DNA of 12,403 nucleotides from JAWXCM01 sp034408745 (GCA_034408745.1 JAWXCM010000191.1:1-12403), one strand, 5' to 3'; shown: positions 1 to 6,847, counted from the first letter of the stretch. A program made the numbers and translations. Notes: generated by a model not told the origin, from the sequence alone.

Positions 1-185
1 CGTATGGGTCGACTGACGAGATGGGGTACAAGGCCGCGGAGAAGCCGGTTACGGTGTATGACTTCCATGCGACGATCCTGCATTTACTGGGGCTCGACCA
101 TACGCAACTGTCGTGGTATCACAATGGGCTGCGGCGCCGGCTGACCGACGTGCATGGTCATGTGCTGCATGAGCTGCTCATGTGA
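1..185 (+). CDS. DUF1501 family protein, C-terminal fragment
   Basis: This is the last 60 codons of a gene that begins before the window, read in frame 3 and ending in TGA at 183-185. The fragment contains YDFHATILHLLGLDH followed by RLTDVHGHV, which I recognise as the C-terminal signature of DUF1501 proteins. These are large secreted proteins related to the sulfatase/alkaline phosphatase fold, common in Acidobacteriota and Planctomycetes and often paired with DUF1549/DUF1553 cytochrome-type proteins. The exact biochemical role of the family is not settled. The reading frame is clean up to its natural stop, so this end looks intact although degraded transposon DNA follows immediately. The upstream partner and the N-terminal signal lie outside the window. 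Confidence 0.85.
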   Translation, partial: YGSTDEMGYKAAEKPVTVYDFHATILHLLGLDHTQLSWYHNGLRRRLTDVHGHVLHELLM

Positions 186-436
186 CGATGCGACGACGTG
201 AGTTTGTGGCCGGGCGCTCCGCATGAAAGCGTGTAATGCACTCGTTGAGAAAGCGCCGCAGCGAGGCCTCGCCGATCAGAATGAGCCTGGAAAGACCACT
301 CTTTTTTTACCGAGTGCACCCATCGTTCCGCGAAGGCGTTCAGGTCCGGAGAACTCGGCGGCAGCCTCAGTGGTCCTTCAAAACCAGGAATGCAGCTCAA
401 GTCCCGTGAATGCAGATCATTCCGCGTTTCAAACAA
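186..436 (-). pseudogene. Integrase-core (rve, IS3/IS481-like) transposase remnant
   Basis: On the minus strand the frame starting near 436 reads RLPPSSPDLNAFAERW followed by VHSVKKEW. This is the hallmark of DDE integrase-core transposases, normally LPPRSPNLNAYAERWVRSVK. After about position 297 the homology moves to another frame and continues as LSRLILIGEASLRRF, then ECITRFHAERPAT. The shift is explained by one extra G in the codon pair after the Lys-Glu (GAG TGG TCT instead of GAG TGT CTT). The upstream HDRD-like motif survives as HSRD, but the spacing to LPP is shorter than usual, suggesting a small deletion. No full-length ORF, intact catalytic triad or terminal repeats are visible, so this is an inactive relic. 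The exact IS family is uncertain. Confidence 0.75.
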
Positions 437-491
437 AGGCACGGACGCCCTCTTTTCTTCTTTTTTGACTGGCTTCGCGGCCGGATGATAT

Positions 492-975
492 ATTCTGAAG
501 CCGCATCGCGCGAAGACATTCAAGCTGTCTCATGATCCGAGGTTTCTGGAGAAGATGACCGACGTCGTGGGCCTGTGTCTGAATCCTCCGGATCAGGCGA
601 TTGTGCTCTGCGGCGACGAAAGAGCCAAATTCAGGCACTGGACCGCACTCAACCCGGGTTGCCACTGAAGAAGGGTCGCTGTGGCACCATGACAACCGAC
701 TACAAGCGCCACGGCACCACGACTCTGTTCGCCGCGCTTGAGATTCTGCATGACAAAGCGATCGGACAATGCCACGCCCGACACCGCCATCAGTTGAATC
801 TCATCGAGCGGTGGTTTGGCGAATTGACCAGCAAGGCGATTTGCCGGAGCGCCTTCGCATTGTCTGGACCGTTATGGTTGACGCTATACAGGCAAAGTTG
901 AGCAGATGCAGACAAACGCTGGAAGCTATTCAACCCGGTTGCACCAGCCCACGACGGCCCAGGCCAAGGCAATAG
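492..975 (+). pseudogene. IS630-family transposase remnant with frameshift and two internal deletions
   Basis: Three plus-strand segments match one IS630-type transposase. Frame 3 from about 495 reads LKPHRAKTFKLSHDPRF and later VGLCLNPPDQAIVLCGDE. Near 620-626 one base is missing and homology continues in frame 2 as KSQIQALDRTQPGLPLKKGR, then FAALEILHD and HARHRHQ. At about 794 the sequence jumps directly to LNLIERWFGELTSKAI, so the central block that normally carries the second catalytic Asp is gone. A second jump near 857 leads to frame 1, which reads VWTVMVDAIQAKLSRCRQTL, then EAIQPGCTSPRRPRPRQ, ending in TAG at 973-975. The first Asp and the final Glu regions survive but not in one frame. 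The element cannot be autonomous. I did not find convincing terminal inverted repeats. Confidence 0.85.
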
Positions 976-1003
976 CATGTCCAGTCATTTGCCGGACACT
1001 ACA

Positions 1004-1483
1004 CTAGTGATCTTCGCCGTGAAGGTGCTGGGCCAGGTAGTTGTCGTAGCCCGCCTCCTGGATGGCGTGGATCTGCGCTTCCAGGTAATCGATATGATGT
1101 TCTTCGTCAGTCAGGATCTTCACTGCGAGTTCGCGCGATCCGTTGTCACCGACTTCCACGCACACCTTGATGCCCTTATTCAGGCGCGCAACGGCGTCGT
1201 ATTCAAGCTGAAGGTCGTTGTCCATCATTTCCCGAACATTTCTTCCGATGCGAAGAGGAAACAGTTCGTTCATTGTGGGCGTCCCATCCAGGTAGAGAAT
1301 CCGCTCCATCAACGCTTCGGCGTGCTGCATCTCTTCGATGGATTCCTTACGCATGGAGCCGGCGAGTTTCTTGTAGCCCCAGTTGGAACACATTTCAGAA
1401 TGCAGAAAGTACTGATTAATGGCTGTCAGCTCTGCTTTTAGCACTTCATTGAGAAATGCGATAACGCCTTCGTTGCCCTTCAT
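1004..1483 (-). CDS. bfr: Bacterioferritin
   Basis: This 159-residue protein is a cytosolic iron-storage and ferroxidase protein that normally assembles as a 24-mer cage with heme between subunit pairs. Length and sequence fit the family (E. coli Bfr is 158 residues). The dinuclear iron ligands are all present by position: Glu18 (AELTAINQYF), Glu51 and His54 (EEMQHAE), Glu94, and Glu127 and His130 (DEEHHIDYLE). Met52, the axial heme ligand that separates bacterioferritins from plain ferritins, is also present. The start is an ATG preceded by GAGGGAG on the minus strand at good spacing. It diverges from the response regulator, and a long inverted repeat lies just upstream of the ribosome binding site. 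No bacterioferritin-associated ferredoxin gene is seen nearby. The gene looks intact and functional. Confidence 0.96.
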   Translation of the reverse strand: MKGNEGVIAFLNEVLKAELTAINQYFLHSEMCSNWGYKKLAGSMRKESIEEMQHAEALMERILYLDGTPTMNELFPLRIGRNVREMMDNDLQLEYDAVARLNKGIKVCVEVGDNGSRELAVKILTDEEHHIDYLEAQIHAIQEAGYDNYLAQHLHGEDH

Positions 1484-1497
1484 CGGCTCTCCCTCGT

Positions 1498-1538
1498 TCC
1501 GGAAACCGACATTTGCCAGAGGGGCAGCTGTTTCCGGA
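1498..1538. promoter_or_regulatory. Inverted repeat in the bfr upstream region
   Basis: The arms TCCGGAAAC (1498-1506) and GTTTCCGGA (1530-1538) are perfect 9-base reverse complements. A second small pair, TGCC (1514-1517) and GGCA (1523-1526), sits inside. The arm centres are 32 bases apart, about three helical turns, which would suit a dimeric or tetrameric DNA-binding protein. In a bfr transcript the same sequence would fold into a hairpin ending about 14 bases before the start codon, just before the GAGGGAG ribosome binding site. Which role, if either, is real cannot be decided here. It does not resemble a Fur box to my eye. Confidence 0.5.
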
Positions 1539-1599
1539 TGTATCGACTGTACGTCTGAGCTTGAATTCTATCATCCACAAGGGAAGTACAATAGTTCCG

Positions 1600-3027
1600 A
1601 TGAATAATGTCGTGAGCGCGGCCTCCGCGAAAGTTCTGATCGTGGATGACGAGGAAACACAACGCAACGGGCTCGCGAGCATGATCGCCTCCTGGGGATT
1701 CACCCCGGACACGGCATGCGACGGCCAGGATGCGCTGGACAAACTGAACACCGGCTCGTTCCAGGTTCTTGTCACCGACCTGATGATGCCTCGTATGGAC
1801 GGATTTGAGCTGCTGAAGCGGCTCGGAAACGCTGGCAATATGCCGCCGGCAATCGTTCTGACGGCGTTCGGCAACATCGAGACGGCAATCGCGACAATTC
1901 ACGATCTGGGCGCCTTCTGGTTTCTGGAGAAGCCAATCCAGCCTGCCGCTTTGCGGATCCTGCTGGAACGGGCGGCCTCGCAGAGCCGGCTGGCCGAAGA
2001 AACGGAACGGCTGCAGCGTCAACTGCTTTACCAGGGCGTGCTCGTCGATATGGTTGGCCAGTCCGCGTCGATGCAGCAGGTCTTCTCGCTGGTACGGCAG
2101 GTGGCGCCGAGCAAGGCCGCCGTCCTGGTGGTCGGCGAGAGCGGTACCGGGAAGGAACTGGTGGCCCGTGCCATCCACCATCTGAGCCCACGCCGGGGTG
2201 GTCCGTTTGTCGCGATCAACTGCGCGGCGATGCCGGAAACCCTGATGGAAAGCGAACTGTTCGGCCATGAGCGAGGCGCATTCACAGGCGCCGTGGAACG
2301 CCGCGCGGGCTGCTTCGAACTGGCCCAGCACGGGACGCTGCTGCTGGACGAACTAGTGGAGATGCCGGTCGGCACACAGGCCAAACTGCTTCGCGTGCTG
2401 GAGGACTCGCGCGTGCGGCGTCTGGGCGGCAAGTCGGAGATCGTGGTGGATGTCCGCATCATCGCCGCAACGAATAAGAACCTGGAAGAGGCCCTCAGGA
2501 AGGGTGAGCTGCGCGAGGATCTGTATTACCGGCTCAACGTGTTCCAGATACCGCTGCCTCCTCTGCGGCAGCGCGAAGGCGACGTGCCGATTCTCACTGA
2601 GGCGCTGATTCGCGACATGAACCGGAAGCATGGCTGCAGGGTGACCGAGGCCAGCCGTGAAACGCTCGACATACTGACGCGCTTCAACTGGCCCGGCAAC
2701 GTGCGTCAGTTGCGCAACGTGATCGAACGCGCGGTGATCATCGCCGGCGAGGGTCCGCTGTCGCCGGCGCATCTGTCGCGGGAACTGGGCATAGCGACCG
2801 GGGTTAAGGTGCCGGTGGAGCATAACGAACCCGATGCGGTGCGGCTCCAGGTGGGCACCACCGTGTCAGAGGCCGAGCGCGCCCTGATCATGGTGACCCT
2901 GAGCCACACGAAGAACAACAAGACGCGCGCCGCCGAGATTCTCGGCATCAGCCTGAAGACTCTGTTCAACAAGCTGAAGGAGTACGGTCAGCAGGAGCAC
3001 CAGGAAAAGGAAGCCTCGACGGCTTAG
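1600..3027 (+). CDS. NtrC-family sigma-54-dependent response regulator
   Basis: This 475-residue protein is a two-component activator of sigma-54 promoters. An N-terminal receiver domain (about residues 10-125) has acidic residues DDE at 16-18, phospho-acceptor Asp60 (TDLMMP), Thr88 and Lys111. A short helical linker leads to an AAA+ domain (about 150-385) with Walker A GESGTGKE at 179-186, the sigma-54 contact loop GAFTGA at 226-231 and Walker B ending LLLDE at 247-251. The residue two after the Walker B Glu is Val253 (LDELVEM), where Gly is usual. A Fis-type helix-turn-helix closes the protein (AAEILGISLKTLFNKLKEY). The ORF is open upstream to 1513, but the receiver fold begins just after the ATG at 1600. 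No histidine kinase gene adjoins it, so its signal and targets are unknown. The Shine-Dalgarno is weak: AAGGGAAG lies about 13 bases from the ATG. Confidence 0.94.
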   Translation: MNNVVSAASAKVLIVDDEETQRNGLASMIASWGFTPDTACDGQDALDKLNTGSFQVLVTDLMMPRMDGFELLKRLGNAGNMPPAIVLTAFGNIETAIATIHDLGAFWFLEKPIQPAALRILLERAASQSRLAEETERLQRQLLYQGVLVDMVGQSASMQQVFSLVRQVAPSKAAVLVVGESGTGKELVARAIHHLSPRRGGPFVAINCAAMPETLMESELFGHERGAFTGAVERRAGCFELAQHGTLLLDELVEMPVGTQAKLLRVLEDSRVRRLGGKSEIVVDVRIIAATNKNLEEALRKGELREDLYYRLNVFQIPLPPLRQREGDVPILTEALIRDMNRKHGCRVTEASRETLDILTRFNWPGNVRQLRNVIERAVIIAGEGPLSPAHLSRELGIATGVKVPVEHNEPDAVRLQVGTTVSEAERALIMVTLSHTKNNKTRAAEILGISLKTLFNKLKEYGQQEHQEKEASTA

Positions 3028-3800
3028 CTGTTCCTGTCGGTGGTGAACAGATTCCAGGCCCCACAGGCCGGACAGCCGTAGTGCTGGCGCCAGCTGTGGC
3101 GAAGCTCTTCCCGCGGGTGAGCGGTACCGCATCTCACGCACACGTTCGACCATGCATCCACTGCTATGGCTATCCTCCCGAAGCTGATTGCCCACCCGTA
3201 CACACTGAGCCGCGTGCCAAATGCGCGGTCGACAAGCCGGGCAAAGTAACCCACCAGCACAACCACAGAGTACGAGCCGTTGCCGAATAGCCACATCCGT
3301 CGGGGCGGCCTGGGCTTAAAGTGGCAGCGCTCGAGAAAGCCGAATGAGCTGTGCAGTAAGCGGTGCCCACTTACCGGCAACCCGACGCGGGATTCGATGT
3401 GTGCAATCAGCCCGGGCAGGGACTTAAACGCGTTCACATGGCCGCCGCCGTGATACACCCACCGATAGATACGGTCTGACCAGGTGCTGCTGTCCGGGAC
3501 GGCGACAAACAGAGATCCCGTAGTCTTAATTACTCTTCCGATCTCGGCCAGAGCTTTCTCCACTCCGACGATGTGTTCCAGGCTGTGGCTTGCAATCACT
3601 ACGTCGAACGCTCCGTCGACAAACGGCAGCATCACTGCGTTACCCTGGACGGCATGTCCACCCGCCGAGCCCCGGAACGGATCGAGGTCCAGGCGAACCA
3701 CCAATGCTCCCGGGCACCGCTCGGCCGCGAAACTACCCGACCTCGCGCCAAGATCGAGTACCCGCGTCCCCGGAGCCAGGCTCATTAACAGCTCATTCAT
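3024..3800 (-). CDS. Class I SAM-dependent methyltransferase with C-terminal zinc ribbon
   Basis: The N-terminal half (about residues 8-100) is a Methyltransf_11-type Rossmann domain. SAM-binding motif I is VLDLGARSG at 14-22, an acidic residue pair ends the second strand (LDLD, 37-40), then come LPFVDGAFDVVIASHSLEH and a GSLFVAVPD strand. The C-terminal part is less usual. Two hydrophobic stretches (about 177-190 and 198-215) could lie on a membrane, and a treble-cysteine-pair zinc ribbon follows with Cys221/Cys224 and Cys243/Cys246. The substrate cannot be named; related proteins often act on lipids, quinones or glycans, which is only a hint here. Its TAA and the TAG of the convergent response regulator share positions 3024-3027, so transcription from one could interfere with the other. 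The ATG at 3800 has no strong ribosome binding site, so the start is moderately certain. Confidence 0.85.
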   Translation of the reverse strand: MNELLMSLAPGTRVLDLGARSGSFAAERCPGALVVRLDLDPFRGSAGGHAVQGNAVMLPFVDGAFDVVIASHSLEHIVGVEKALAEIGRVIKTTGSLFVAVPDSSTWSDRIYRWVYHGGGHVNAFKSLPGLIAHIESRVGLPVSGHRLLHSSFGFLERCHFKPRPPRRMWLFGNGSYSVVVLVGYFARLVDRAFGTRLSVYGWAISFGRIAIAVDAWSNVCVRCGTAHPREELRHSWRQHYGCPACGAWNLFTTDRNS

Positions 3801-3831
3801 GTCGTGGGGCCATCTTACCCGCCCGCCCGGA

Positions 3832-3861
3832 TTTACAACTTTTGTACATTATCGTTACGAT
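3832..3861 (+). promoter_or_regulatory. Candidate promoter for the CHRD gene
   Basis: TTTACA (3832-3837, five of six matches to the -35 consensus) and TACGAT (3856-3861, four of six) are separated by 18 bases. The -10 box overlaps a 13-base near-perfect palindrome (TATCGTTACGATA, 3850-3862). The stretch lies between the divergent methyltransferase and the first CHRD pseudogene, so it may also serve the minus strand. This rests on motif matching only. Confidence 0.35.
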
Positions 3862-3936
3862 ATGCAGGCATCTACTACATTAAGTACACTTCCCAGACTG
3901 GTTAGTAAGTTACGCTACACCGGTCTGGAGAATTAC

Positions 3937-4517
3937 GTGAAAGCCCTTACCTTAAGCCTGGCCGCAGTTCTGCGCCCTCGCCCCGTTGTCCTTCGGCGGG
4001 ACTGTAACCTACATCGTCAATATGTCTGGAGCAAATGAGTCTCCGGCAAACGGATCGTCTGGAACAGGAAACGGAACCGTTGTCATCGACGACGTTGCCC
4101 ACGCGATGGCGCTGAATGTGACGTTCTCCGGGCTGACCGGGAACGTGACCGCGTCTCACATCCACTGCTGCACTGTCGTCGTAAATGCGGGTGTGGCCAC
4201 CAGTACTCCCACTTTCTCGGGCTTTCCCTCTGGCGTTATTTTCGGAAGTTATTCCAACACGCTCGACCTGACACTGGCAAGTTCGTACAATGCCTCTTAC
4301 GTAACTGCAAACGGCGGCACCGTCGCCAGCGCCGAAGCTGCATTGCTGGCGGGGAATTGCTGCCGGGAAAGCGTACTGGAACATCCACAGCTTAGCGGTC
4401 GGTACTGGTGAAATCCGCGGCTTCCTGGAGGAGGTTCCCGAGCCCGGCACGATGGCCGTTGCGGGAGCCGCCATCGCTGGACTCGCATTCATGCGGCGTC
4501 GCGTCGGCAAAGCGTAG
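3937..4517 (+). pseudogene. CHRD-domain PEP-CTERM protein, frameshifted
   Basis: Read across two frameshifts, this gene encodes a complete small secreted protein. A GTG at 3937 with TGGAG six bases before it starts a signal peptide (KALTLSLAAV) in frame 1. At position 3970 the frame changes to 2 and continues CALAPLSFGGTVTYIVNMSG through a CHRD domain containing NVTFSGLTGNVTASHIHCC. At about 4355 the frame changes to 3 and ends IAAGKAYWNIHS, GEIRGFLEEVPEPGTMAVAG, then a hydrophobic helix and RRR, with TAG at 4515-4517. VPEPGT plus helix plus arginines is the PEP-CTERM exosortase signal, so the ancestral protein was exported and sorted at the envelope. CHRD domains are found in secreted proteins of unclear function. 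Sequence between the shifts is well preserved, so the damage is recent or two indels are sequencing errors. Confidence 0.85.
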
Positions 4518-4543
4518 CATCTTTTCACCACAAACTGAGGACA

Positions 4544-4974
4544 ATGAAAACTGTGCGTTGGCGATTTTCGCGCTCGCCCTGGTTGCGCCGCGGTCCTTTA
4601 CTCATGAGTTCCTGTACGAAACGACGCTGAACGGTCTGGTCGAATCGTCGGCCAACGCTTCCACCCCGGTGTGACCACGGGTGGTCCCATTCGCTGCTGC
4701 ACCTCAACCGCCCTCGGCGGAACCGCCATTAGCGCCACGATGTTGCCGAGCCTCACGGGATCACCGCTGGGCGTGACTTCAGGTTTCTGGGATACGACGG
4801 TCGATATCGCTTTACCTGGGGCCTGCAATCCGGCGTTCATCACCGCGAGCGGTGGCACAACTTCCGATGCTCCAGTGGAGGAACCTCCTCCGCTCCGCAT
4901 TCGTCGCGGCAGGCGCCCTGACTGGCTTCGTTATTTCGAGAGCACTCCGCCGCGCTGACACAATATCCTTGTAA
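4544..4974 (+). pseudogene. Second CHRD-domain PEP-CTERM gene, heavily decayed
   Basis: This looks like a more eroded tandem paralogue of the preceding gene. The ATG at 4544 is followed by four A's where five would be needed; after this one-base loss frame 1 reads CALAIFALALVAP (signal peptide), then HEFLYETTLNGLVESSANAS before a stop. Frame 3 then resumes with GGPIRCCTSTALGGTAISA and PLGVTSGFWDTTVDIALPGA, then NPAFITASGGTTSDA. The middle of the CHRD domain is missing between these pieces. The conserved SHIHCC motif has become GPIRCC, losing both histidines. The last piece is in frame 1 again: LLRSAFVAAGALTGFVISR followed by ALRRA, a hydrophobic helix and basic tail as in PEP-CTERM proteins, ending TAA at 4972-4974. 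The number of lesions makes sequencing error an insufficient explanation. Confidence 0.75.
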
Positions 4975-5031
4975 GCAGCCGCCAGTCTGCGAACGCTCTG
5001 GCGCGTTCCGGGTAGCGGTCAGGGAGACTCT

Positions 5032-6450
5032 GTGAGTTCACGCTTCATCTGCAGCACCTTGTTACTGATGGCAACGCTGGCCGCTCAGCCAGCCCCCTCC
5101 ACCCGCGCCGAGTCCGCCGCCCAGCGCGACGCGCGCATGCAGTGGTGGCGAGAAGCACGATTCGGCATGTTCGTGCACTGGGGTTTGTACTCGGGGTTGG
5201 CCGGTACATGGGAAGGCAAGCCGGTGGCGGAACGGGGCGGCATGGAGTGGATCCAGCAGCGCGTTAAGGCCGACACCGACACATATGCCAAAGCCGCCAT
5301 TCCCCTGTTCAGGCCGAAGCCTGGGTTCGCCAGGGAATGGGCCCGGCTCGCCAAAGAAGCCGGTGCCAAATACGTGGTGTTCACCACGAAGCACCACGAC
5401 GGATTCGCGCTCCACGACTCCAAAGTCAGCGACTATGATGCCGGCTCGGTGCTGCATCGCGATCTGGTGAAGGAGATCGTCGACGCCCTGCACGCCGAAG
5501 GGCTCAAGGTCGGGTTCTACCACTCTGTCATCGACTGGCACCACGATCAGTACGAATATGCGCGGTCGAAACAACTGCCTCATCCGCTGAAAGACAAGCC
5601 GTACCCCAACGGCTCGCGCGATCACGCAAAGTACGTCGATTACCTGCACTCCGAGGTGAATGAACTCCTGTCCAGGTACGGGACTATCGACATCCTGTGG
5701 TGGGATTTCAGTTCGGTCGACTTCCAGGGCGCTGAGGCGTGGCGCGCTTTCGACCTGCTGGACAAGGTGCGGTCGAAGCAGCCGAAGATGATCATGAACA
5801 ACCGGCTGTTTCGGATTCCCGAGGCGGGCTTTACGGGCATGGGGACCAATGCCATATCACCGCGGCTCGATCCCAAATACGGTGATTTCATCACGCCCGA
5901 GCAGCACATTCCGGCTACCGGAATGCCTGGCGTCGACTGGGAAACCTGCATGACGCTGAACACGACCTGGGGGTACAGCGAACACGATCACGCGTGGAAA
6001 TCGAACGAGACCCTGATTCGCAACCTGATCGACATCGCCAGTAAAGGCGGCAACTATCTCCTGAATATCGGCCCTAAAGGGGACGGGAGCGTACCGGCGG
6101 AAAGCGTGCAGTCGCTCCGGGCCATGGGTGCGTGGATGAAGGTAAATGGCGAATCGATTTACGGCACCACGGCGAGCCCGTTTGAGAAACCCGGATGGGG
6201 ACGAGCCACGCAGAAGAGTTTGAAGGGCGGCAAGACCCGGCTGTACCTGCACGTCTTCGACTGGCCCAAAGATGGCAAACTCATCGTACCCTTCGCGGCT
6301 GGCGCGGGAGCCAAAGCACATTTGCTCGCTGGCGGAAAATCGCTGAGACTCGAAACCAGCGGCAAGGAACTCGCGATCGTCACCCCTGCGGACGCGCCCG
6401 ACAAGATCGCGACAGTGATCGCGCTCGACGTGGACACTCCGGTTCGCTAG
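5032..6450 (+). CDS. Secreted alpha-L-fucosidase, GH29 family
   Basis: This 472-residue enzyme is predicted to remove terminal alpha-L-fucose from glycans by the retaining mechanism. A signal peptide occupies about residues 1-26 (hydrophobic LLLMATLAA). The catalytic (beta/alpha)8 domain follows with family hallmarks: RFGMFVHWGLYS (His49), FTTKHHDGFALHDSK (His121, His122), VGFYHSVIDWH, and IDILWWDFS with Asp225 as the expected nucleophile. WGYSEHDHAWKS and GGNYLLNIGPKGDG are further GH29 landmarks. The C-terminal 70 or so residues look like a short beta-sandwich. The acid/base residue is not conserved across GH29 and I do not assign it. The start is GTG at 5032 with AGGGAGA four bases upstream. 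Export suggests scavenging of fucosylated plant, algal or microbial polysaccharide. No fucose catabolism genes adjoin it. Confidence 0.95.
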   Translation: MSSRFICSTLLLMATLAAQPAPSTRAESAAQRDARMQWWREARFGMFVHWGLYSGLAGTWEGKPVAERGGMEWIQQRVKADTDTYAKAAIPLFRPKPGFAREWARLAKEAGAKYVVFTTKHHDGFALHDSKVSDYDAGSVLHRDLVKEIVDALHAEGLKVGFYHSVIDWHHDQYEYARSKQLPHPLKDKPYPNGSRDHAKYVDYLHSEVNELLSRYGTIDILWWDFSSVDFQGAEAWRAFDLLDKVRSKQPKMIMNNRLFRIPEAGFTGMGTNAISPRLDPKYGDFITPEQHIPATGMPGVDWETCMTLNTTWGYSEHDHAWKSNETLIRNLIDIASKGGNYLLNIGPKGDGSVPAESVQSLRAMGAWMKVNGESIYGTTASPFEKPGWGRATQKSLKGGKTRLYLHVFDWPKDGKLIVPFAAGAGAKAHLLAGGKSLRLETSGKELAIVTPADAPDKIATVIALDVDTPVR

Positions 6451-6454
6451 CCCG

Positions 6455-6799
6455 TCAAGTCTGGGCTGGAGGCGGCGCCTTCGTTCGCCTGTAGAACTTC
6501 CGGTGGAGCGACGCGTCGATGCTGTTTTTTGAGAAGGCCTCCGGATCGAATTTCCCGCACCAGGCGAGCATGTTCTCGTCATGCTCAGGGTCCGCCAGCG
6601 CCTCCAGATATTCGGCATAGCCGTACGGTCCACCGGAATCTTCCGAAGGTCCGTTCCGGGCACCGTCGATGCAGCACGGGTAGAAAGTCTCCGGCTCCGG
6701 AGGCAGGACAGCTTCCAGCAGAATGCTGTGCAGCCAGTCGTCTCCGAAGTCGTACATGTATTCGAACGTGTCGCCCGGGACGCGGACAATCCGATTTAG
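6455..6799 (-). pseudogene. 5'-truncated plasmid pRiA4b ORF-3-like protein
   Basis: The minus-strand frame encodes MYDFGDDWLHSILLEAVLPP, later CIDGARNGPSEDSGGPYGYA, then EYLEALADPEHDEN and KFDPEAF. These are the characteristic motifs of the PRiA4_ORF3 family (YDFGDxWxH, PPEDxGGPxGY, FDPExF), a domain of unknown function often found near mobile elements. Family members are usually about 180 residues or longer; this frame gives 100 residues from the ATG at 6757. Family-like sequence continues upstream of that ATG (RIVRVPGDTFEYMYDFGD) and then hits a stop at 6800-6802. The N-terminal half is therefore missing and the ATG is an internal methionine. Its TGA lies four bases from the fucosidase stop. 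It is most likely a relic. A functional short form initiated at 6757 is possible but less likely. Confidence 0.7.
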
Positions 6800-6847
6800 T
6801 TAGCGGATGTCGCCGCAAGGTGAGAATTTCTACTTTGCCTTGACATA

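Noticed and set aside
978..998. TGTCC/GGACA hairpin between the IS630 relic and bfr
   Set aside because: The stem has only five pairs with an 11-base loop and no T run. It is too weak to call a terminator or an IS end.
1480..2331. 283-codon minus-strand open frame across the response regulator
   Set aside because: It is a shadow of a gene with strong domain conservation on the plus strand. The translation is Gln/Arg/His-rich with no recognisable motif.
4991..5008. GAACGC/GCGTTC hairpin upstream of the fucosidase
   Set aside because: It is a six-pair stem without a T run in a GC-rich region. It could arise by chance and sits too close to the start to assign a role.
5857..6789. 310-codon minus-strand open frame across the fucosidase and the pRiA4b remnant
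   Set aside because: Its N-terminal part is the out-of-frame reading of the pRiA4b-like sequence and the rest is antisense to GH29 motifs. GC-rich codon structure explains the lack of stops.
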